Source: DATKSS01 sp049582065 (GTDB taxonomy: Bacteria > Chloroflexota > Dormibacteria > Dormibacterales > Dormibacteraceae). From it: a stretch of DNA of 20,923 nt. The position numbers and the translations under genes were made by a program. Positions 6,453 to 13,771 of the stretch are shown piece by piece. The stretch spans positions 1-20,923 of the forward strand of contig JBAUTF010000071.1 in NCBI GenBank assembly GCA_049582065.1, read 5' to 3'. The notes under the pieces were generated by a model. The model saw nothing but the letters and a program-made list of their open reading frames with translations, was not told the DNA's origin and did not search any database. Position 1 is the stretch's first letter, and each line of letters starts with the position of its first letter.

Positions 6453-7441
6453 AGATCCATTACGACCGCGACTGCCCACCCAGCCTGGGCGAGCCTATCG
6501 CGGTGATCGGTTACGGAAGCCAGGGCCGTGCCCACGCGCTGAACCTGCGCGACAGCGGAGAGGACGTCCGCGTCGGGCTCTATCCCGGCAGCAAGTCCAT
6601 CGAGCGCGTGGAGGAGGACGGCCTGCGGGCCGTGCCGGTGCCGGAAGCGGTGTCGGAGGCGACGGCCGTCATGGTCCTGACACCGGACGCCGGTCAGGGC
6701 AAGCTCTTCCGAGAGTCGATCGAGAAGAACCTTCAGCCGGGCTCGCTGCTCCTGTTCGCGCACGGCTTCTCGATCCACTTCGCCCAAATCAAGCCCGACC
6801 AGAACATCGACGTCGCGATGATCGCGCCCAAGGGCCCCGGTCACCTCGTGCGCAGCACCTACCTCCTGGGCCAGGGCGTCCCTGCCCTGATCGCGGTGCA
6901 CCAGGACTCCACCGGCCGTGCTTGGCAGCGCACGCTCGCTTACGCTCGATCGCTGGGCGCCGGCCGAGCCGGGATCCTTGAGACGTCATTCAAGGAAGAG
7001 ACCGAGACCGACCTGTTCGGCGAGCAGGCAGTGCTCTGCGGCGGCGTCAGCTCGCTCGTCAAGACCGGTTTCGAAACGCTGGTCGAGGCCGGCTATCAAC
7101 CCGAGGTCGCGTATTTCGAGGTCCTGCACGAGCTGAAGCTCATCGTCGACCTGATGTACCGCGGCGGGCTCGGGTTCATGCGCTACTCGGTGTCCGATAC
7201 CGCGGAGTACGGCGACTACGTCTCGGGCCCTCGAATCATCGACTCGCACGTGCGCGAGCAGATGCGACAGGTGCTGCACGAGATCCAGGACGGCAGCTTC
7301 GCGGAGCGCTGGCTGGACGAGAACTCGAACGGGAGGGAAGGATTCATGAGCATGCGCCGCAAAGATGCCGAGCACCCGGTCGAGAAGGTTGGTCGCGAGC
7401 TTCGCTCGATGATGACCTGGTTGGAGCCTGTAGAGAAATGA
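6449..7441 (+). CDS. ilvC: Ketol-acid reductoisomerase, class I (NAD(P)+)
   Basis: The enzyme isomerises and reduces acetolactate or acetohydroxybutyrate using NAD(P)H and two Mg2+. The 330-residue length marks the short class I form. The Rossmann motif GYGSQGRAHALNLRDSG is at 21-37. Catalytic and metal residues are in place: H105 in AHGFSIH, K128 in APKGPGH, D188 and E192 in ETDLFGEQ, E224 and E228 in EVLHEL, and S249 in YSVSDTAEYGDY. The cofactor-specificity loop reads GLYPGSKS (43-50), with Tyr where class I enzymes commonly have Arg, so NADPH versus NADH preference cannot be assumed. ATG 6449 overlaps the ilvN stop and has GAGGAG six bases upstream. Its TGA overlaps the leuA ATG. Confidence 0.97.
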   Translation: MKIHYDRDCPPSLGEPIAVIGYGSQGRAHALNLRDSGEDVRVGLYPGSKSIERVEEDGLRAVPVPEAVSEATAVMVLTPDAGQGKLFRESIEKNLQPGSLLLFAHGFSIHFAQIKPDQNIDVAMIAPKGPGHLVRSTYLLGQGVPALIAVHQDSTGRAWQRTLAYARSLGAGRAGILETSFKEETETDLFGEQAVLCGGVSSLVKTGFETLVEAGYQPEVAYFEVLHELKLIVDLMYRGGLGFMRYSVSDTAEYGDYVSGPRIIDSHVREQMRQVLHEIQDGSFAERWLDENSNGREGFMSMRRKDAEHPVEKVGRELRSMMTWLEPVEK

Positions 7442-8736
7442 ACGAGTCGAGCCCGGACCGAGTATTTATCTTCGACACGACGCTGAGAGACGGCGAGCAG
7501 TCGCCCGGCTTCCACCTCGACGCCAACTCCAAGCTCCGCATCGCGCGCCAGCTGGAAAAGCTCGGGGTGGACGTCATCGAGGCCGGTTTCCCGATCTCGT
7601 CACCCGGTGACTTCGAGGCCTGCCGCCGGATCGCGCGAGAGATCCGGGGCGCAAGCGTGACCGCTCTGGCCCGCGCCGTCCGCGAGGACATCGACGCCGT
7701 ATGGGGCGCTATCAAAGAGGCCGAGAAGCCCCAGATCCACATCGTCCTTTCCGTGTCCGACGTGCATATCGATCGCAAGCTTGGAATGACCAGAGAACAG
7801 GTGCTGAAGCGGGGCGCCGAGATGGTCGCCTACGCGCGCTCGCTGTGCGACGTTGTCCAGTACTCGCCAGAGGACGCGGGGCGGGCCGACATCGATTACC
7901 TGGTCCAGACCGTCGAGACGATGATCGGCGCGGGCGCCAACGTGATCAACATCCCGGACACCACCGGCTACTGCCTGCCGTGGGAGTTCGGCGACATCGT
8001 CCGCCGCGTCATCAACGAGGCGCGCGGCAGCGAGAAGGCTCTGTTCTCGGTCCACTGCCACAACGACCTGGGATTGGCGGTCGCCAATACCCTGGCGGCG
8101 CTGTCGGCGGGCGCGCGTCGGGTCGAATGCACGATCAACGGAATCGGCGAACGAGCCGGCAACACCTCCCTGGAGGAGGTCGTGATGCTGCTCCGCGTGC
8201 GTCAGGCCAAGCTGGGCCTGGAGTGCGGCGTCGACACGCGGGAGATCACGCGCACATCCCGGCTGGTCGCCGAGCTCACCGGCACGCCGGTGCAGCCCAA
8301 CAAGGCGGTCGTGGGCGCGAACGCTTTCGCGCACGCGTCGGGCATCCACCAGGACGGTGTGCTGAAGGACCGCCTGAACTACGAGATCATGAAACCGGAG
8401 GACGTCGGCCTGTCCGACTCGCGCATCGTGCTCACCGCGCGCTCAGGCCGCCACGCCTTTCACCACCGCCTCAACCGACTCGGCATCACACTCGCGGACG
8501 GCAAGGCCGAGGTCGCGTGGCAGCGCTTCCTCGCCGTCGCGGACACCAAGAAAGAGGTGACGGACGAGGACCTGCGGAAGATCGTCTCGGCGGCGGAGGC
8601 CGACGGCGACGGTCATGAAGGCAACGGGAAAGGAAGCGGTAACGGTCATGAAGGCAATGGTCATCCGCCCGTGACCGACCAGCTGCACGACCACAACCAC
8701 GTCGCCGACACGCTTCGCCACCTCATTTTCGGCTGA
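7438..8736 (+). CDS. leuA: 2-isopropylmalate synthase lacking the regulatory domain
   Basis: LeuA condenses acetyl-CoA with 2-oxoisovalerate, the first step of leucine synthesis. The TIM-barrel is complete: FDTTLRDGEQSPG with R17 and D18, metal ligands D13, H206 and H208 in SVHCHNDLGLAV, NGIGERAGNT (234-243), and HASGIHQDG (299-307), then the YEIMKPEDVG and SGRHAFHHRL subdomain up to about residue 385. The family's C-terminal leucine-binding domain (roughly 120 residues) is absent. In its place is a 45-residue Gly/His/Asn-rich tail with GHEGNG twice, encoded by a 16-base direct repeat (8609-8624 and 8642-8657), ending HDHNHVADTLRHLIFG. The product has 432 residues against about 510 in the usual form. 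Citramalate synthase is an alternative identity; the operon favours LeuA. The ATG overlaps the ilvC stop. Confidence 0.9.
   Translation: MNESSPDRVFIFDTTLRDGEQSPGFHLDANSKLRIARQLEKLGVDVIEAGFPISSPGDFEACRRIAREIRGASVTALARAVREDIDAVWGAIKEAEKPQIHIVLSVSDVHIDRKLGMTREQVLKRGAEMVAYARSLCDVVQYSPEDAGRADIDYLVQTVETMIGAGANVINIPDTTGYCLPWEFGDIVRRVINEARGSEKALFSVHCHNDLGLAVANTLAALSAGARRVECTINGIGERAGNTSLEEVVMLLRVRQAKLGLECGVDTREITRTSRLVAELTGTPVQPNKAVVGANAFAHASGIHQDGVLKDRLNYEIMKPEDVGLSDSRIVLTARSGRHAFHHRLNRLGITLADGKAEVAWQRFLAVADTKKEVTDEDLRKIVSAAEADGDGHEGNGKGSGNGHEGNGHPPVTDQLHDHNHVADTLRHLIFG
8609..8657 (+). repeat. 16-bp direct repeat within the leuA tail
   Basis: ACGGTCATGAAGGCAA occurs at 8609-8624 and again at 8642-8657, with a period of 33 bases (11 codons), preserving frame. 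A partial third unit (GGTCAT) follows at about 8659. The repeat encodes the GHEGNG units of the LeuA tail, so the tail appears to have grown by in-frame duplication. Confidence 0.85.
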
Positions 8737-8746
8737 GCGTCTGGGG

Positions 8747-9571
8747 GTGAAAACAGAGGGGAAAAAGGTTGCCTACCAGGGAGAGCCCGGCGCCTATTCG
8801 GACGAGGCGGTGGCGGCCTTGTTTCCGGGCGCGGAAGCGGTCGGTTTCCCGACCTTCCGTCTCACGTTCGAAGCGCTTTCGGTGGGCGCGGTCGAGGCGG
8901 CCGTGCTGCCGGTCGAGAACACGACGGCCGGCGTGGTGCAGGAGGTTTCCGACCTGTTCTGGGAGCTGCCCGGGTTGCGGATCGTGCGCGAGCACGTGCA
9001 GCCCGTCCGCCACTGCCTCCTGGGCTGGCCGGGCCCGGTCGAGCGCGCCCTGTCGCATCCGCAGGCCCTGGCGCAGTGCGACAGGTACCTGCACTCGAGG
9101 CAGATCCGGTCGGTCTCGTATCACGACACCGCCGGAGCTGCGCGGGCCGTGGCTGAGCGCCGCGAGCCTGGCACCGCCGCCATCGCCAGCCGCTCGGCGG
9201 CCGCGCGCTATGGGTTGTACGTCCTGGCCGAGGGGATCCAGGACGACTCCGAAAACCGGACCCGCTTCATCGTGGTCGAGCGTGGCGATGCGGCTCGGCC
9301 CGCCGGGGCGACCGGCCCGGCCAAGTGCTCGCTCGCGTTCGTCGCGGCGCACCGTCCGGGCAGCCTCGCGCAGGCCCTCGACTGCTTCGCGCGGCGAAAC
9401 CTCAACCTCACCCGCCTCGACAGCCGCCCGATGCAGGGCCGGCCGTTCGAGTACCGCTTCTACCTCGATTTCGCGGTCAACGGCAGCGCGGAGGTGGCGG
9501 AGGCGGCGTTGAGCGACCTGGAGGAGGCCAGCGCGGAGATCAGGCTGTTCGGGACTTACCCGGCGGCGTAA
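8747..9571 (+). CDS. pheA: Prephenate dehydratase with ACT domain
   Basis: This monofunctional enzyme converts prephenate to phenylpyruvate in phenylalanine synthesis. The 274-residue length is normal. The dehydratase domain spans about 7-178, with YQGEPGAYSDEA (10-21), LPVENTTAGVVQEV (54-67), the region around YHDTAGAARAVA, and the catalytic NRTRF at 170-174. A C-terminal ACT domain (about 192-270) binds Phe; its sensor motif reads LDSRPMQGRPFEYRFYLDF, with Asp where ESRP is usual. There is no fused chorismate mutase. The start is GTG 8747, ten bases after the leuA stop, preceded only by a weak G-rich sequence. The close spacing suggests it is the last gene of the ilvBNC-leuA operon, so Phe synthesis would partly follow the BCAA attenuator. 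Confidence 0.95.
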   Translation: MKTEGKKVAYQGEPGAYSDEAVAALFPGAEAVGFPTFRLTFEALSVGAVEAAVLPVENTTAGVVQEVSDLFWELPGLRIVREHVQPVRHCLLGWPGPVERALSHPQALAQCDRYLHSRQIRSVSYHDTAGAARAVAERREPGTAAIASRSAAARYGLYVLAEGIQDDSENRTRFIVVERGDAARPAGATGPAKCSLAFVAAHRPGSLAQALDCFARRNLNLTRLDSRPMQGRPFEYRFYLDFAVNGSAEVAEAALSDLEEASAEIRLFGTYPAA

Positions 9572-9607
9572 GCCCTCACGACTCATCGGGGGCTGCAGAC
9601 AGGACGG

Positions 9608-9682
9608 ACCTCCCCATCCGGCCCTTCGGGCCACCTTCCCCACAGGGGGGAAGAGCGGCACCTCCCCACGCGGTTGGGGAGG
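9608..9682 (+). repeat. REP-like palindromic cluster, copy C, after pheA
   Basis: The cluster reads CCTCCCCATCCGG, the hairpin GGCCC-TTC-GGGCC, then CCTTCCCC facing GGGGGGAAG up to 9653. A separate hairpin CCTCCCCA (9661-9668) / TGGGGAGG (9675-9682) with a six-base loop follows. The order of units matches copies A, B and D. It lies 36 bases after the pheA stop and may act as a 3'-end or terminator structure for the operon. Confidence 0.75.
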
Positions 9683-9854
9683 CAGCGGGGAAGAGGTGCA
9701 GGCCGCGGCGGGAAGCACGTTGACCGCGACCTGCGACGGCCAAGGTAACTTAACAGCGCCATTAAGTCCAGCCATTAACTTTCGCGCCGGTGGAGGCGCA
9801 CGGTTTACATATGTCACCTACCGCAGTGGTGACTGCTTCCGCTAGAGTGTCCCC
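9683..9854 (+). promoter_or_regulatory. Promoter/operator region of the XRE-TPR regulator
   Basis: This AT-richer stretch contains two inverted repeats. ACTTAA-N8-TTAAGT lies at 9748-9767, with further TTAAC/TTAAG words around it. GTCACC-N9-GGTGAC lies at 9813-9833, just after a short ACATATGT palindrome (9807-9814). TAGAGT at 9843-9848 fits the loose actinobacterial -10 form TANNNT and ends only six bases before the GTG at 9855, which would give a leaderless transcript. All of these are candidate sites; autoregulation is inferred. Confidence 0.4.
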
Positions 9855-11252
9855 GTGGCGGGGAGCAGGAACGTTCCAGATACGGAGCCTGGCCGCTCCA
9901 GAACCCACCGGCGCCGCCTTCCTGGAGTCGCTCTTCGCGCAGGCTCGGTCAAGCAGGCGAGGCAGGAAGCGGGCCTCAGCCTCGCCCAGGTGGGCAAGGG
10001 ACACGTCACGGCGCCGGCGATCTACCTGATCGAGACCGGCCGCACGCGCCCATCGCTCCCGACTCTGGAGCACATAGCCCAGCGCACGGGCAAGCCGGTC
10101 GAGTTCTTTCTCGCGGATCCCGCGGGCGCGACCGACGAGACGCAGGCCAGGCTCGCCCAGCTGGAGGCGAAGGTCGCCGAGGGTCGCTACGCCGAAGCCG
10201 TCGAATTGGGTGGCGCGCTGCTGGAGCTCGGGACGTCCGCCTACAGGTTGGGGAGAATTCGCTACTTCCTCGCCATAGCCCACCTGCAGCTGGGCCAGCC
10301 GGAGCGCGGAGTGGCGTTGCTCGCTGACGCGCGGGCGCATTTCGAAGCCATCAACGACGGTGTAATGCTGGCCGAATGCCTCGGCGCGCAGGCGACGCTG
10401 GCCTATATGACCCGGCGGCCGGACGCCCTTGAGCTCGCGGAAAGGGCCCTCGAGGTCTGCCGGTCCCTCAACCCGGTCCCGCTGCCGACCGAGGCGAGAC
10501 TCCTCGGGATCGTCGCGACCGCGCACGTCGCCAACAGGGACTGGGAGAAGGCGATCGAGCTCTACGAATCCGCCATCGAAGCCTCTGGGTCCCTGTTCGA
10601 CCTGAAGCGGCTGGCCGCGACCTATAGCGGGTTGGGCAGCGCATACCACGCCCTGGGCCAGATCGACACCGCCGCCAGGTACGCGATGCGCGCGGTGGCC
10701 CTGCTCGAGATCCTGCGAGACCGCGTGGCGCTGGCTCGCTCGGAAAACGCCCTCGGCTTGATCTTGAAGGCGCGGGGCGCTCAGTCAGCGTCACAGCAGC
10801 ACCTCGACCGGTCAGTCGAGCTGTCACCCGAGTCCGAGCTTGGCGTAGACCGCAGCTTTGTGCTGTTGAGCCTGTGCGAGCTCTGCCTCGAGCAGGGCAA
10901 CGTCGACCAGGCGAGCTCTCACGCCCATGAGGCGCTCAAGCTTGCGATGAGCTGGAACGAAGGCTCCAATGTGGCGGAGGCCCACGTCATGTTGGGTCGC
11001 ATAGCCGACCGCCACGGCGACCCGGCGACCACCGACCGAGAGTTCAAGCTGGCGATCCACGGCTTCGAGAACGCCGGCGCCCGGGAGAGGCTTTTCCAGT
11101 GCCACGGGGTCTACGCCGAGATACTCGAGAGGCGCGGTGACGTCGCCGAGGCCTACGCCCAGATGAAGCTTGCGCTCCAGGCAAGCCGTTCCGGCCTGAT
11201 CCGGGAGGGGGTCGCGGAGACGTTCAAGCGCCAGGCCGGCAACTCGGGCTAG
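9855..11252 (+). CDS. XRE-family transcriptional regulator with TPR-like C-terminal region
   Basis: The 465-residue protein has an N-terminal XRE helix-turn-helix at about 31-87 (VKQARQEAGLSLAQVGKG, then TAPAIYLIETGRTRPSLPTL and ARTGKPVEFFL-like end), followed by about 350 residues of alternating helices with a TPR-like rhythm, for example DWEKAIELYESAIEAS, GLGSAYHALGQIDTAARYAM and EAYAQMKLALQASR. Such proteins often sense a peptide or small ligand through the TPR part, but the target is not visible here. The first 30 residues are Arg-rich and may be poorly placed; GTG 9855 is the first start in frame and no Shine-Dalgarno sequence precedes it. It lies between pheA and the E1 gene, and could regulate either one; this is inference. 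Confidence 0.85.
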   Translation: MAGSRNVPDTEPGRSRTHRRRLPGVALRAGSVKQARQEAGLSLAQVGKGHVTAPAIYLIETGRTRPSLPTLEHIAQRTGKPVEFFLADPAGATDETQARLAQLEAKVAEGRYAEAVELGGALLELGTSAYRLGRIRYFLAIAHLQLGQPERGVALLADARAHFEAINDGVMLAECLGAQATLAYMTRRPDALELAERALEVCRSLNPVPLPTEARLLGIVATAHVANRDWEKAIELYESAIEASGSLFDLKRLAATYSGLGSAYHALGQIDTAARYAMRAVALLEILRDRVALARSENALGLILKARGAQSASQQHLDRSVELSPESELGVDRSFVLLSLCELCLEQGNVDQASSHAHEALKLAMSWNEGSNVAEAHVMLGRIADRHGDPATTDREFKLAIHGFENAGARERLFQCHGVYAEILERRGDVAEAYAQMKLALQASRSGLIREGVAETFKRQAGNSG

Positions 11253-11347
11253 CGCCACGGCCCGCCGGGGCTTCCCTGCCGGAGCGGAATTCACCGCGGT
11301 GCGTGCTAACGTAGGTTTTGCCGTTCCGGCGGCGACTCCACAGGCGT

Positions 11348-11367
11348 AGGGGAGGTTTTCCGACCTG
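11348..11367 (+). promoter_or_regulatory. Ribosome binding site that decides a CTG start
   Basis: AGGGGAGG at 11348-11355 is followed by nine bases and then CTG at 11365-11367. It is the only strong ribosome binding site ahead of the conserved N terminus of the E1 fusion protein; the later GTG 11476 lacks one. Confidence 0.55.
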
Positions 11368-13758
11368 GCGAAAGCGCTCCGCAACTCCAAGTTCTCCCTG
11401 ACCGCGGAATCGATAATCGCCGACTATCGACTGGCGTACAGCAGCCGCCGGGCCAGCATCATCGGGCGAGCCGAGGTGCTCCGCGGGAACGCCACATTCG
11501 GCATTTTCGGCGATGGCAAAGAGGTCGCCCAGCTGGCCATGGCGAAGACTTTCCGCCCGGGCGACTGGCGCGCCGGTTACTACCGCGACCAGACCTTCAT
11601 GTGGGCGACCCGGATGTCCAACGTCCGCGACTTCTTCGCCCAGCTCTACGGCAATGCAAGCCTTGACGCGGAACCCGCCTCGGGCGGACGCCAGATGGGC
11701 AACCATTTCGCCACGCGGTTCCTGGACGAAGGCGGGGTTTTCACCAGGTCGATCGACATGCCGAACTCGAGCGCCGACGTCTCCAACATCGCGGGCTGGA
11801 TGCCTCGCCTGGTCGGGCTCGCCTACGCCTCCAAGCTCTACCGTGAGAACCCGCAGCTCAAATCGGCGCAGGACGGCTTCTCCGTCAAGGGCAACGAGGT
11901 CGCCTTCGGCACGATCGGAGATGCGGCCACGAGCGAGGGGCTGTTCTGGGAGTCGATCAACGCGGCCGGAGTGCTCCAGGTCCCGATGGCGATGTCGGTC
12001 TGGGACGACGGGTACGGCATCAGCGTCCCCATCACGGCCGAGACCACCAAGGCGTCCATCTCGGATGTGCTCCGCGGGTTCACGCCCGACGACCGGCCGG
12101 GGATCGACATCCACGTCGTGCGTGGCTGGGACTACCAGGCGTTGGTCGAGACCTACTCGGCCGGGGTCGAAAAGGTCAGGCGCGAGCACAAGCCCGCGCT
12201 CTTCCACGTCACAGAGTTGACGCAACCCCAGGGCCATTCCACGAGCGGCAGCCACGAGCGCTACAAGACGAAAGAACGTCTGCGCTTCGAAAAGGAGTAC
12301 GACTGCGTGGCCCGGATGCGGGACTGGATCATCGAGTCCGGCATCGCGAGCGAGTCCCAGCTCGAGGGCTGGGAGGCGGCCGACAAAGAGGCGGTCGAGG
12401 CGGCGCGTGACCTCGCGTGGGAGGCATTTCAGAATCCCATCCGGGCCGAGAGGGACCGCGCGGTGGCGGTCCTCAAGAGCGTGGACATGCCGGAGGTGGC
12501 CGGCCTCACGAGCGAGCTCCAGGACGCCGGCAAGGTGACCCGGTCGCTCGTGATGTCCACGACGACTCGCGCGCTGCACCTGCTGCGCGGCATCGAAACC
12601 CCGGCGCGGACGGGGCTCGCCCGGTTTGTCGACGAGTACCGGCGGCAGAACGTGGAGCGCTACAACTCCCACCTCTACAGCCGCTCCGACGAGTCACCCC
12701 TGAAAGTGCCCGCGGTGGAGGCCGTGTACAGCGACAAGTCGCCGCTCGTCGACGGACGCCAGGTCCTCGTCCGCAACTTCGACGCCAACTTCGCCCGCGA
12801 CCCGCGCATTTTCGTGATCGGCGAGGATGTCGGCCGCCTGGGCGACGTGAACCTGGTCTTCGAGGGACTGCAGGCCAAGTACGGCGAGCTCCGGTTGACC
12901 GACACAGGCATACGCGAAGCGACGATCCTCGGACAGGCCATCGGCGCCGCGATGCGCGGGCTGCGCCCAATCTGCGACATCCAGTACCTCGATTACTTCC
13001 TGTACGCGCTGCAGACCGCGTCGGACGACCTTGCGACGCTTCACTGGCGCTCAGTCGGCGGACAGAAGGCTCCCGTCGTGATCCGGACCAAGGGCCACCG
13101 GCTCGTGGGCATCTGGCACTCCGGCTCACCGATGTCGGTCCTGCTCAATGCGCTGCAGGGGATCTACATCGCGGTGCCACGCAACATGACGCAGGCCGCC
13201 GGCTTCTACAACACTCTGTTTCGCGGCGACAACCCCGGAGTGGTGATAGAGGTGCTCAACGGCTACCGGCTGAAGGAGCGGGTTCCGGACAACATCGGGG
13301 AGTTCACGATCCCGCTCGGCGTGCCCGAGATCCTTCGCGAGGGGACGGACGCGACGGTGGTGACGTACGGTGCCTGCTGCGGCATCGCGCTCGACGCCGC
13401 CAAGTCGCTCGAAAGCCTTGGCGTGTCGTGCGAAGTGATAGACGTGCAGACGATGAACCCGTTCGACATCCACCACTCGATCGTGCGGTCAGTCGAAAAG
13501 ACGCACGCGCTGGTGTGCCTCGACGAAGATGTGCCAGGTGGAGCGTCCGCGTTCATGCTCCAGCAGATCCTCGAGGTGCAGCAGGGGTGGTGGCATCTCG
13601 ACGCTGCACCACGCACCCTCCCGGCCTCGCCCAACCGGCCGGCGTACGGCCCGGATGGGGATTACTTCACCAAGCCGAACCGGGAAAGCGTGGTGGAGGC
13701 CGTCTACCAGGTCGTGCGCGAACGGCAGCCGTGGAGATTTCCGGCGCTCGACTCCTGA
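11365..13758 (+). CDS. Fused alpha/beta E1 2-oxoacid dehydrogenase-like protein (ThDP-dependent)
   Basis: This protein joins an E1-alpha-like half and an E1-beta-like half in one chain, as in fused branched-chain 2-oxoacid or acetoin dehydrogenase relatives. From CTG 11365 it has 797 residues. The alpha half has FGIFGDGKEVAQLAMAK, SGYYRDQTFM-like AGYYRDQTFM, and the ThDP motif GDAATSEG...VWDDGYGIS (about 185-220). The beta half starts near 467 (RNFDANFARDPRIFVIGEDV, DTGIREATILGQAIGAAMRG), and a transketolase C-terminal domain follows (VVTYGACCGIALDAAKSLE to DVQTMNPFD). No ATG, GTG or TTG lies between the in-frame TAG at 11347 and GTG 11476, yet the 37 codons before 11476 read as family-like sequence (SLTAESIIADYRLAYSSRRA), and AGGGGAGG at 11348-11355 is nine bases before the CTG. 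No E2 or E3 gene is nearby. The substrate is unproven; 2-oxoisovalerate is suggested only by the neighbourhood. Confidence 0.85.
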   Translation: MAKALRNSKFSLTAESIIADYRLAYSSRRASIIGRAEVLRGNATFGIFGDGKEVAQLAMAKTFRPGDWRAGYYRDQTFMWATRMSNVRDFFAQLYGNASLDAEPASGGRQMGNHFATRFLDEGGVFTRSIDMPNSSADVSNIAGWMPRLVGLAYASKLYRENPQLKSAQDGFSVKGNEVAFGTIGDAATSEGLFWESINAAGVLQVPMAMSVWDDGYGISVPITAETTKASISDVLRGFTPDDRPGIDIHVVRGWDYQALVETYSAGVEKVRREHKPALFHVTELTQPQGHSTSGSHERYKTKERLRFEKEYDCVARMRDWIIESGIASESQLEGWEAADKEAVEAARDLAWEAFQNPIRAERDRAVAVLKSVDMPEVAGLTSELQDAGKVTRSLVMSTTTRALHLLRGIETPARTGLARFVDEYRRQNVERYNSHLYSRSDESPLKVPAVEAVYSDKSPLVDGRQVLVRNFDANFARDPRIFVIGEDVGRLGDVNLVFEGLQAKYGELRLTDTGIREATILGQAIGAAMRGLRPICDIQYLDYFLYALQTASDDLATLHWRSVGGQKAPVVIRTKGHRLVGIWHSGSPMSVLLNALQGIYIAVPRNMTQAAGFYNTLFRGDNPGVVIEVLNGYRLKERVPDNIGEFTIPLGVPEILREGTDATVVTYGACCGIALDAAKSLESLGVSCEVIDVQTMNPFDIHHSIVRSVEKTHALVCLDEDVPGGASAFMLQQILEVQQGWWHLDAAPRTLPASPNRPAYGPDGDYFTKPNRESVVEAVYQVVRERQPWRFPALDS

Positions 13759-13771
13759 TGCGCCTCGAGGC

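Noticed and set aside
11476..13758. GTG 11476 as the start of the E1 fusion protein
   Set aside because: It would remove 37 family-like residues and lacks a ribosome binding site.
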